DNA of 32,706 bases from a virus. Where the stretch lies: the IMG/VR virus record IMGVR_UViG_3300030333_002016, positions 1-32,706 of that record. The stretch is one strand, 5' to 3'. The translations under genes were made by a program, and so were the position numbers. Shown here piece by piece: positions 1 to 6,179 of the stretch. The number at the start of each line of letters is the position of its first letter. Position 1 is the first letter of the stretch. The notes below the pieces were generated by a model. It did not search any database. It saw only the letters and a list, made by a program, of their open reading frames with translations, and was not told where the DNA came from.

Positions 1-122
1 ATTGGAGTACTCATGCCCCGGCAGCTAGGGCATCTTCACAGGACAACATCATGTTCATCAGGCGTAAGCGTGAGGACATCGTGCGTAACACTGTCAACAA
101 ACTATTGAAGAGGGCTGCATAA
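1..122 (+). CDS. 3' end of an unidentified early gene (partial)
   Basis: An open frame enters from the left edge (codons in phase from base 3) and stops with TAA at 120-122. The visible 39 residues end in a strongly basic stretch, RRKREDIVRNTVNKLLKRAA. The stop overlaps the ATG of the next gene by one base (TAATG), so the two are probably translationally coupled. The tail does not look like the FAFA end of a T7-type RNA polymerase, and too little is visible to name the product. Confidence 0.55.
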   Translation, partial: WSTHAPAARASSQDNIMFIRRKREDIVRNTVNKLLKRAA

Positions 123-271
123 TGTTAGAAGACTTACAAGTAATATGGAATGTGCTACATGGATTCCGTGAAGATTGTATCTCACAGGATGATGAGCTAT
201 GGGATGACATCTGTACTGCTATGGCTCATATCCATGAAGCACTTGAAATTGATCAAGAAGATATTGACTAG
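122..271 (+). CDS. Small acidic protein of unknown function (49 aa)
   Basis: This 49-codon frame starts at ATG 122, sharing one base with the upstream stop, and ends at TAG 269-271. The product is very acidic, with Asp/Glu clusters such as SQDDELWDD and a C-terminal EIDQEDID. No motif is recognised. It sits at the head of a run of small genes before the ribonucleotide reductase. In T7-like phages that position usually holds early, host-directed proteins, and an acidic mini-protein there could be a nucleic-acid mimic or inhibitor, but this is only inference from position and charge. Confidence 0.6.
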   Translation: MLEDLQVIWNVLHGFREDCISQDDELWDDICTAMAHIHEALEIDQEDID

Positions 272-280
272 GAGAACCGT

Positions 281-709
281 ATGTCTAAGGGAATGCAATA
301 TGATTTAGCTTTGTTGCAAGACTTAATCTGTGTAAAGAAAGTAGAGGTAGACACTGGAGGCTTTGTCTATTTTAAAAACGACAAGTTAAGACAGTACTTG
401 GACGATGTAAAATTCACAGAGTGGACTGTACCTCAAAGACACTTTAGAACTTTTGCAAATTTCTCACTTGATTTTATGCATAGAGAAAGGAAGCACAGGT
501 ATCTGTTTAGCCACATCCCCAATAATAAGTGGGGTAATTGTTTAGTTGATAAGCTAAAGAAATGGATACATCCTGATTGCTACATGCGTGTAAGAGGACA
601 GTACCTTGATCACTCCAAGCTAGATGAAGGAGAGAGCTGGAGGAATTTCCAGGATGGACAGCCTATCAACAAGAGTAAGTATCTTAGACTTTATTTTCAC
701 AGGAGGTAA
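281..709 (+). CDS. Conserved-looking early protein of unknown function (142 aa)
   Basis: The start is ATG 281, with a GGAG Shine-Dalgarno at 271-274 lying across the previous stop. The protein is basic and rich in aromatic residues and histidine (RHFRTFANFSLDFMHRERKH around residues 53-72; HPDCYMRVRGQYLDH further on). It has no signal peptide or membrane segment and I recognise no domain. The last codons contain a perfect AGGAGG (701-706) that serves as the ribosome-binding site of the next gene. It is probably cytoplasmic and, from its place in the early gene cluster, could act on host functions. Confidence 0.75.
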   Translation: MSKGMQYDLALLQDLICVKKVEVDTGGFVYFKNDKLRQYLDDVKFTEWTVPQRHFRTFANFSLDFMHRERKHRYLFSHIPNNKWGNCLVDKLKKWIHPDCYMRVRGQYLDHSKLDEGESWRNFQDGQPINKSKYLRLYFHRR

Positions 710-713
710 GTAA

Positions 714-884
714 GTGACTTCTGTTTACATAGAGGTTAAGATAGACAAAGAGGCAGATAAGATTTGCAAGGAAGAAGTATACGAAGTCCTTGAAGATCTT
801 ATCTATAACGAGAAGCTAACTTGGTCTACCAGACTAAGCAGCTTCTTCAAACATAAGTACGTCAGGAGTAATTACGATGAGTAA
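714..884 (+). CDS. Small protein of unknown function, GTG start (56 aa)
   Basis: The frame opens with GTG 714, placed 7 bases after a perfect AGGAGG at 701-706, and ends with TAA 882-884. The 56-residue product starts MTSVYIEVKIDKEADKICKE and ends HKYVRSNYDE. It is rich in charged residues, without a recognisable motif. It overlaps the next gene by 8 bases (ATGAGTAA). The ideal ribosome-binding site and the tight fit between neighbours support a real gene. Confidence 0.65.
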   Translation: MTSVYIEVKIDKEADKICKEEVYEVLEDLIYNEKLTWSTRLSSFFKHKYVRSNYDE

Positions 885-1158
885 ATCAATTTTAAATGGC
901 TCAGAGATTCGAGCAGCCGTAGGTGCTGATAACCTTAAAACTCTAAGAAAAGATTATAAACTTTTAGAGTGGTTCAATACGCTTAACCATACTGAGCGTG
1001 GTTGTTGGTTTGATAGAGACTATGATGCACTAGAGTCTCTACTTAGTTTTATAAGAGATGAATATAAAATGGTTCCATCCAAGTGTCGTGATGGTAGTGC
1101 TGATCACTACAATTTAACGTACAAGGGTGAGCCTGATGCGTGGGTTGAAGATGAGTAA
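877..1158 (+). CDS. Hypothetical early protein (93 aa)
   Basis: The start is ATG 877 with AGGAG at 864-868. The product begins MSKSILNGSEIRAAVG and is a mixed charged protein without membrane segments. It contains the segment CRDGSADHYNLTYKGEPD near its end. I do not recognise a family. It overlaps both neighbours by 8 bases using the same string, ATGAGTAA, which suggests translational coupling along this small-gene run. Confidence 0.7.
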   Translation: MSKSILNGSEIRAAVGADNLKTLRKDYKLLEWFNTLNHTERGCWFDRDYDALESLLSFIRDEYKMVPSKCRDGSADHYNLTYKGEPDAWVEDE

Positions 1159-1351
1159 TGTAGTAAACATCTTTGGCAAACAGGAGGAGAAGGAATTACA
1201 ATTTCTTTTTGTCTATTTACTAGAACACAAAGAGTTGTTTGACTTTTATCCACCTGGGTATATGTCGAAACAAGGTGAGCTTTGGTTGCTAAGTACCTGT
1301 TTAGAAAAGCTTAAAGAAGCTGGCTACACAGTAGTAGACTTAGAAGAATAA
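1151..1351 (+). CDS. Hypothetical early protein (66 aa)
   Basis: The frame is open from 1127, but ATG 1151 gives the 8-base ATGAGTAA overlap seen at the previous junction and avoids a long overlap, so I choose it. A weak GAAG lies just upstream. The product starts MSNVVNIFGKQEEKELQFLF and ends VVDLEE. It is predicted helical and soluble, with no known motif. It is the last gene before the only long intergenic gap on this strand (1352-1500). Confidence 0.65.
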   Translation: MSNVVNIFGKQEEKELQFLFVYLLEHKELFDFYPPGYMSKQGELWLLSTCLEKLKEAGYTVVDLEE

Positions 1352-1366
1352 TGTTATTATTCACTA

Positions 1367-1395
1367 TTTACTACTGTTCGTTTTTGCTGTATACT
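1367..1395 (+). promoter_or_regulatory. Candidate sigma70-type promoter upstream of the RNR gene
   Basis: TTTACT (1367-1372, 4 of 6 matches to TTGACA) is followed after 17 bases by TATACT (1390-1395, 5 of 6 matches to TATAAT). Transcription would begin near 1402, at the very start of the hairpin described next. It lies in the longest intergenic gap of the + strand. No transcript data support it, and an AT-rich gap can match by chance. Confidence 0.4.
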
Positions 1396-1398
1396 TAC

Positions 1399-1462
1399 CT
1401 ATACAGTCTTTGAAGAAGAGAAGTTAAAAGTATTTATTATTATTTCTTCAAAGACTTTATAG
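1399..1462 (+). repeat. Long inverted repeat (19-bp arms) in the RNR leader
   Basis: The arms 1399-1417 (CTATACAGTCTTTGAAGAA) and 1444-1462 (TTCTTCAAAGACTTTATAG) are complementary at 18 of 19 positions, with one C/T mismatch, around a 26-base AT-rich loop. There is no T-run directly after the 3' arm, so it is a poor intrinsic terminator. It lies 38 bases before the RNR start and outside the GAGGGG ribosome-binding site (1484-1489). It could be a 5'-leader hairpin that protects mRNA, an RNase III processing site, or a protein-binding site. Confidence 0.7.
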
Positions 1463-1500
1463 TCTATCATAGTTATTTAATTTGAGGGGATGTTTTATTC

Positions 1501-3372
1501 ATGGATGCATATCAAAGTTATATTCACAAGAGTAGGTATGCTCGTTACCTACCAGAAGAAGGCAGACGAGAAACGTGGGAAGAGACTGTTCAAAGATACG
1601 TTCAGTTTTTCAAGGACAAAGGGTATTTAAAATCCAAGGAAGCTGAAGAACTCTATGAAGCTATACATAACCTAGATGTTATGCCTAGCATGAGAGCTTT
1701 GATGACAGCAGGTGGAGCAGGTGCGTTAGACCGGGACAATGTTGCAGGGTTTAACTGTGCATACCTAGCGATAGATAGTCCAAGATCTTTTGATGAGATG
1801 ATGTATATCTTATTATGTGGTACTGGTGTTGGATATAGTGTTGAACGGCAGTACATCAACAAATTACCAGCAGTAGAAGAGGATATGCATGAAACAGAAA
1901 CCATTATTCATGTCGCAGATAGTAAAATTGGATGGGCGAAATCATTCAGAGAACTGGTATCGCTGCTTTATTCAGGCCAAATACCCCGATGGGACGTTAG
2001 TAGAGTTAGACCTAGCGGCAGCGTCCTCAAAACTTTTGGAGGCCGGGCAAGTGGCCCTGAACCTCTTGTCGAACTCTTCAACTTTACGGTCGGAATTTTT
2101 AAAGGTGCGTCTGGTCGAAAGCTTAATTCCCTTGAATGTCACGATCTGGCATGTAAGATCGCAGAGATTGTCGTTGTCGGAGGCGTTCGCAGATCAGCCC
2201 TCATCTCGCTTAGCAACCTCACAGATGACAGATTGAAGAGAGCCAAGCATGGTAATTGGTGGGATCACACACCACATAGAGCTTTGGCAAACAACTCTGC
2301 TTGCTACACAGAGAAGCCAGATTTTGAAGCCTTCCTCAATGAGTGGAGTAGTCTCTACGAATCGAAGGCAGGTGAGCGAGGGATATTTTCTAGGGTAGCT
2401 AGTCAACACCAGGCGGCTAAGAGTGGAAGGAGAGATGCCGATCAAGAGTTCGGTTGCAATCCTTGCAGTGAAATAGTACTTTTATCAAATCAGTTTTGTA
2501 ACCTAAGTGAAGTGGTTGTTCGACCCGAAGATACTGTCGAAGAATTAAAATGGAAGGTACGTTTAGCTACTATATTAGGTACACTCCAAGCTACACTTAC
2601 AGACTTCAGATATCTACGTGGAATATGGCAGAAGAACACAGAAGAAGAAGCCTTACTTGGTGTCAGCTTGACAGGGATCATGGACAATTCTGCTATGACC
2701 TTAGAGAATCCAAGACTTCCAGAACTTTTAGAGGAATTAAAGAATGAAGCTATCAAGACTAACAAAGAATGGGCTAAGAGGTTGGGCATTAAACAGTCTG
2801 CGGCAATCACTTGCGTCAAGCCCAGTGGAACGGTATCGCAACTTGTTGATTCAGCCAGTGGTATTCATCCTCGTTATTCTCAGTACTACATTCGTACAGT
2901 ACGAGCCGACAAGCGTGATCCCCTCTGTACTGTCCTGAAGGACGCAGGAGTGCCCTGTGAAGACGATCTACGTTCACCTAGTACACTAGTATTTAGTTTT
3001 CCTAAACGCTCACCAGAGGGCGTATACACAGCCTCAGAGGTAAGGGGCTATGATCAGCTATTACTATGGGAAGTCTATCAAGACCACTGGTGTGAGCATA
3101 AACCCAGTATGACATGTTACTATAGGGACGATGAGTTCCTGGAGATAGGTCAATGGGTTTATAATAAGTTTGATTCTATATCAGGCATAAGCTTCTTGCC
3201 TTATGACGGTCATGTGTATGAACAAGCTCCGTATCAACCTATTAGTAAGGAGAAATACGAAGAGCTTATCGCAGACTTCCCTCAAGAATTTGATTGGGAT
3301 ATCATTGAAGAGCAAGACAATACTGAAGGCACACAAACATTGGCATGCACAGGAGATAGTTGTGAAATCTGA
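1501..3372 (+). CDS. nrdJ: Class II (adenosylcobalamin-dependent) ribonucleoside-triphosphate reductase
   Basis: Reduces ribonucleotides to deoxyribonucleotides for phage DNA synthesis, using a radical generated from adenosylcobalamin. The 623-residue protein is of the monomeric type described in Lactobacillus leichmannii (739 residues). All key residues are visible: C86 (FNCAYLAID) and C333 (NQFCNLSEV) as the redox pair, C322 and E324 in NPCSE, and a C-terminal CTGDSC shuttle pair at C616/C621. The 322-333 spacing of 11 and the 616-621 spacing of 5 equal those of the L. leichmannii enzyme (408/419, 731/736). A conserved block GGRASGPEPL lies near residue 180. Start ATG 1501 follows GAGGGG (1484-1489). 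No NrdA/NrdB genes are present. The host must therefore supply cobalamin. Confidence 0.95.
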   Translation: MDAYQSYIHKSRYARYLPEEGRRETWEETVQRYVQFFKDKGYLKSKEAEELYEAIHNLDVMPSMRALMTAGGAGALDRDNVAGFNCAYLAIDSPRSFDEMMYILLCGTGVGYSVERQYINKLPAVEEDMHETETIIHVADSKIGWAKSFRELVSLLYSGQIPRWDVSRVRPSGSVLKTFGGRASGPEPLVELFNFTVGIFKGASGRKLNSLECHDLACKIAEIVVVGGVRRSALISLSNLTDDRLKRAKHGNWWDHTPHRALANNSACYTEKPDFEAFLNEWSSLYESKAGERGIFSRVASQHQAAKSGRRDADQEFGCNPCSEIVLLSNQFCNLSEVVVRPEDTVEELKWKVRLATILGTLQATLTDFRYLRGIWQKNTEEEALLGVSLTGIMDNSAMTLENPRLPELLEELKNEAIKTNKEWAKRLGIKQSAAITCVKPSGTVSQLVDSASGIHPRYSQYYIRTVRADKRDPLCTVLKDAGVPCEDDLRSPSTLVFSFPKRSPEGVYTASEVRGYDQLLLWEVYQDHWCEHKPSMTCYYRDDEFLEIGQWVYNKFDSISGISFLPYDGHVYEQAPYQPISKEKYEELIADFPQEFDWDIIEEQDNTEGTQTLACTGDSCEI

Positions 3373-3520
3373 AGAGTTTAGACAGGGTGTTCAAGACTGT
3401 ATGGAAGGTACTCCTTGTAAGTCTGGTATGTCTGAGGACTACCAGAAAGGATATGCTTTTCAATATGAAACAGAGCAGCGATGGTCTGCTCAATATGATA
3501 TAGAGGTAGTCTATGAATAG
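3362..3520 (+). CDS. Small Cys-containing protein, weakly RMF-like (52 aa)
   Basis: The frame is open from 3203 inside the RNR gene, but GTG 3362, 6 bases after AGGAG (3351-3355), is the credible start. It overlaps the RNR end by 11 bases. The 52-residue product has the pattern FRQGVQDCMEGTPCKSGMSE followed by DYQKGY and a YETEQ segment. This Gly/Cys/aromatic layout faintly recalls ribosome modulation factor, a small protein that dimerises 70S ribosomes, but the match is by eye and weak. It is a small soluble protein, probably expressed together with RNR. Confidence 0.6.
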   Translation: MKSEEFRQGVQDCMEGTPCKSGMSEDYQKGYAFQYETEQRWSAQYDIEVVYE

Positions 3521-3746
3521 TGAACTGGCAATCAAGATCGAGGATGCTTGGGTCAGGGCATGGGTCATGTGTATGGGTGTCAATCCACCAGGCAGACATA
3601 GCATGTTGAAATTGTTTCAAACATTCTGTTACAATAGATTAAAAGGTGGGGATTTTTCATCTTTGTCTCAAGAAGAATTTGAGACTGCTGTATTTGAAAC
3701 AATTCCTAAATTTGTAGAAGCCCTCGCATCTGGCGAGGTACAATAG
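3513..3746 (+). CDS. Hypothetical protein (77 aa)
   Basis: The start is ATG 3513, overlapping the previous gene by 8 bases (ATGAATAG), with GAGG a few bases upstream. The product begins MNSELAIKIEDAWVRAWVMC, has a central RHSMLKLFQTFCYNRLKGG and an acidic helical end. No family is recognised. It lies between the RNR and the ssDNA-binding protein, so a role around replication is possible but unproven. Confidence 0.7.
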   Translation: MNSELAIKIEDAWVRAWVMCMGVNPPGRHSMLKLFQTFCYNRLKGGDFSSLSQEEFETAVFETIPKFVEALASGEVQ

Positions 3747-3758
3747 AGGAGAAACATA

Positions 3759-4217
3759 ATGGCAGTAATTGAAGGAACTGCGTATTGGAGTAGTATTACC
3801 ACTCCTAACAGGAAGTTTGAACCTGTGTACTCTACGAATCTGGTTGTGCCAGATGACGTAGCTGCTAAATTCAAGGCCGATGGCTATTCTGTGAAAGAAA
3901 TGGATGAAGGTCAGGCTTTGATCATTAAGCGGAAGGTTGCTAAGAAAGGTGGTGGTACTAACCCAGCTCCAAAATTAATTGATCAGGACTTGCAACCTTT
4001 GGATGCTCAAGTAGGTAATGGGTCAAAGGTACGTGTCCAGTATCGGCCTTGGGAAACTACTAATTCGTATGGTACTTTCAAAGGGCTTGATCTTCAATGT
4101 GTGCAAGTGTTAGAGCTAGTTGAGTATGGTGAATCTTCTGCTGACGGAGAAGAGCTTGGCTTTGTCGAGCAGGTTAATCGTGAGTTTGTCGAGGATCTTA
4201 TAAAGGATGCACTATGA
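3759..4217 (+). CDS. Single-stranded DNA-binding protein (T7 gp2.5-like)
   Basis: Coats single-stranded DNA at the replication fork and helps the polymerase, helicase and recombination steps. The 152-residue protein starts at ATG 3759 after AGGAG. It has the look of the short marine gp2.5-like proteins: an N-terminal strand region with YWSSITTPNRKFEPVYSTNL, a basic loop (KRKVAKKGG), then NGSKVRVQYRPWETTNSYG and FKGLDLQCVQVLELVEY, consistent with an OB fold. The last 30 residues are acidic (SSADGEELGFVEQ), as in SSB tails that contact other replication proteins. T7 gp2.5 is longer (232 residues). It is next to replication genes. The family call is by pattern. Confidence 0.8.
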   Translation: MAVIEGTAYWSSITTPNRKFEPVYSTNLVVPDDVAAKFKADGYSVKEMDEGQALIIKRKVAKKGGGTNPAPKLIDQDLQPLDAQVGNGSKVRVQYRPWETTNSYGTFKGLDLQCVQVLELVEYGESSADGEELGFVEQVNREFVEDLIKDAL

Positions 4218-4435
4218 GTGAGAAAGAAGAGTCAACATTCACTCATGGTGACACCTCGTATAAGTTTAGCGAACTTGATGACCACTCACAAAAGTGTTAT
4301 AAGCTTGTGATGAAAGTCACCAAGGAGATTGAGCAGCTTGAAGCTGATTTAGCTATAAAAAAGGCTGCTTCGATTTATCTCTCTAAACAAATACTATCCA
4401 ACATGGATAAGCAGAAGGATGATGAGGGGCGATAA
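4214..4435 (+). CDS. Small coiled-coil protein, DUF6447-like (73 aa)
   Basis: Overlaps the SSB stop by 4 bases (ATGA). A short N-terminal strand region (TFTHGDTSYKFSELDDHSQK) is followed by a helix with heptad character, KEIEQLEADLAIKKAASIYL. This arrangement recalls the small DUF6447 phage proteins, which are of unknown function. Its stop codon (4433-4435) lies in the loop of an intrinsic terminator, so the gene is the end of a transcription unit. The family assignment is from memory of the pattern. Confidence 0.7.
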   Translation: MSEKEESTFTHGDTSYKFSELDDHSQKCYKLVMKVTKEIEQLEADLAIKKAASIYLSKQILSNMDKQKDDEGR

Positions 4436-4450
4436 GCCCCTTATTTTTCT
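4424..4450 (+). terminator. Intrinsic (rho-independent) terminator
   Basis: A GC-rich stem GGGGC (4426-4430) and GCCCC (4436-4440) encloses the loop GATAA. A flanking A-T pair and a G-T pair extend it, and TTATTTTTCT follows at 4441-4450. The stop codon of the preceding gene forms part of the loop. It separates the RNR/SSB unit from the primase-helicase/polymerase unit. Confidence 0.85.
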
Positions 4451-4460
4451 ATATGCTTTA

Positions 4461-4493
4461 ATATCTTTCGAGATATGTCTACATATCTTGGAA
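4461..4493 (+). promoter_or_regulatory. Overlapping, mutually exclusive hairpins before primase-helicase
   Basis: ATATCT (4461-4466), loop TTCG, AGATAT (4471-4476) forms one perfect hairpin. A second, longer one pairs 4466-4477 with 4482-4493 (12 pairs, two of them G-U) around the loop TCTA. Both need the AGATAT at 4471-4476, so only one can form at a time. Directly downstream of a terminator and 40 bases before the next ATG, this may be an RNase III processing site or a leader switch. I see no convincing promoter in 4451-4532. Confidence 0.55.
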
Positions 4494-4532
4494 TTATTTA
4501 TTGATGTTCAACCCTATATAAACAGGTGAAAA

Positions 4533-6179
4533 ATGGATACACATTTCGTAACACATCGTAAGCCTTGCCCAAAATGTAACAGCTCTGATGCTGTTTCAAT
4601 CAACCAGGACGGCAGTGCTAAATGTTTTAGCTGCACTACGTTCTTCCCAAAGTTCGACTCATCCTCTAATGTGGAGAGAATTGTGACTGAAAAGAATCAT
4701 GTCATGGATGTAGCTGAAGGTGAGTTTGCAGCCTTGAAAGATAGAAACATCTCACTTGAAACTGCAAAGAAATATAATGTACGTGTCACTAAGAATGACA
4801 AAGGCTATATCAACAGTCATCGTTATCCTTATTACGTTGAGAACGATCTGGTAGGCTATAAGATTCGCAAGCGAGATAAGAACTTTGCTTGGGAGGGTCA
4901 GTCAACTGCTGTAGGTCTGTTTGGTCAGCAGCTCTTTAAAGGTAAGGGTAAGTATGTCACACTGACTGAAGGGGAGTGTGATGCAATGGCTGCTTATGAA
5001 CTCACTGGGTCTAAATGGCCTTGTGTTTCAATACGTAGTGGTGCAGGTGGTGCAGTCAGGGATGTCCAAAATAACTTGGAATTTCTTGAATCGTTTGAGA
5101 ATGTCATTATAAACTTTGATAGTGACAAGCAAGGTAGAGAGGCAGCTAAGAAGGTCGCAAGACTGTTGAGTCCAGGCAAAGCTAAATTGATGCTATTGCC
5201 TGACGAGTTCAAAGACGCTAACGATGTACTTAAAGAGAATAAACATTCGGTATATACGACAGCGTGGTGGGCAGCTAAGACTTACACACCTTCTGGTGTC
5301 TACAATCTATCAGACAAGCGTGAAGATTATCACGACAGACCTCGCAAAGAATCCCTGCCTTTTCCTTGGGAGGGACTTAACAATAAGATCTATGGACTAC
5401 GACAAGGTGAATTGATCACATTCACAGGTGGAACAGGGCTTGGTAAGTCAAGTGTGACGAGAGAACTTAGTCACTGGTTAGTCACACAGACTGAAGATAA
5501 CGTAGGTATTATTGCCCTTGAGGAAGATTGGCACAGAACAGTGGATGGTATTTTATCTATTGAAGCGAACGCTAAGTTGCATATTGAACAAGAGCGTGAG
5601 ATGTTCTCAAAAGATGACCTTAATGTGCTGTATGATAAAGTGTTTATGGGCAAGAACAAAGATCGTGTATGGATTCATTCACATTTAGGACTACATAATA
5701 TTGACGAGCTGTTTAGTAAGCTACGTTTTATGATTGTAGGTTGTGGTTGTAAGTGGATAGTTCTGGATCACTTACACATGCTTGTGTTGTCTATGGTTGA
5801 TGGAGATGAACGGCAAGGTATTGATCATATTATGGGCAGACTAAGAGAGCTTGTCGAGGAGACTCATGCAGGACTGATTCTTGTATCACATCTACGTAGA
5901 GTGGATGGTAATCGAGGTCACGAGAATGGTATTGAGACAAGCCTATCTCACTTGAGAGGCTCTCAGAGTATAGCGCAAGTTAGTGATACTGTTTGTTCTA
6001 TCGAAAGGGATCAGCAAGCTGACTGTCCTATCACAGCTAATACCAGTAAGATACGTGTACTAAAGTGTCGCTATTCTGGTGACGTAGGATTAGCTACAAG
6101 TTTGCTATATGATAAGGTAACTGGTAGGTTATCTGAAGTAGAGATGGATACAGATGAGTTGACAGGAGAAACTCTATGA
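4533..6179 (+). CDS. Bifunctional DNA primase-helicase (T7 gp4-like)
   Basis: Unwinds DNA ahead of the polymerase and makes lagging-strand primers. The 548-residue protein has, in order: a zinc ribbon with C12, C15, C31 and C34; a TOPRIM primase domain with TEGECDA (E146) and the DSD at 196-198; and a RecA-type DnaB-family helicase with Walker A GGTGLGKS (299-306, K305) and Walker B IVLDHLH (D412). LILVSHLRR follows as the later helicase motif. T7 gp4 is 566 residues, so it is full length. The gene follows a terminator and hairpins and overlaps the polymerase gene by 4 bases (ATGA), as expected for partners in one replisome. Confidence 0.96.
   Translation: MDTHFVTHRKPCPKCNSSDAVSINQDGSAKCFSCTTFFPKFDSSSNVERIVTEKNHVMDVAEGEFAALKDRNISLETAKKYNVRVTKNDKGYINSHRYPYYVENDLVGYKIRKRDKNFAWEGQSTAVGLFGQQLFKGKGKYVTLTEGECDAMAAYELTGSKWPCVSIRSGAGGAVRDVQNNLEFLESFENVIINFDSDKQGREAAKKVARLLSPGKAKLMLLPDEFKDANDVLKENKHSVYTTAWWAAKTYTPSGVYNLSDKREDYHDRPRKESLPFPWEGLNNKIYGLRQGELITFTGGTGLGKSSVTRELSHWLVTQTEDNVGIIALEEDWHRTVDGILSIEANAKLHIEQEREMFSKDDLNVLYDKVFMGKNKDRVWIHSHLGLHNIDELFSKLRFMIVGCGCKWIVLDHLHMLVLSMVDGDERQGIDHIMGRLRELVEETHAGLILVSHLRRVDGNRGHENGIETSLSHLRGSQSIAQVSDTVCSIERDQQADCPITANTSKIRVLKCRYSGDVGLATSLLYDKVTGRLSEVEMDTDELTGETL

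Noticed and set aside
1-122. C-terminal end of a T7-type RNA polymerase
   Set aside because: The visible tail is basic and ends KRAA, unlike the conserved FAFA-type end; no other RNA polymerase motif is present.
1352-1500. Cobalamin riboswitch upstream of the B12-dependent RNR
   Set aside because: No B12-box-like sequence or multi-stem layout is visible; the gap holds only a simple long hairpin and a candidate promoter.
1889-2236. 115-residue + strand frame inside the RNR gene
   Set aside because: Shadow frame: the RNR frame covers it completely with conserved catalytic sequence, and it has no ribosome-binding site.
4500-4532. Promoter before primase-helicase (TTGATG at 4501 and TATATA at 4515)
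   Set aside because: The spacing of about 8 bases is far too short for a sigma70 promoter, and no better pair was found.
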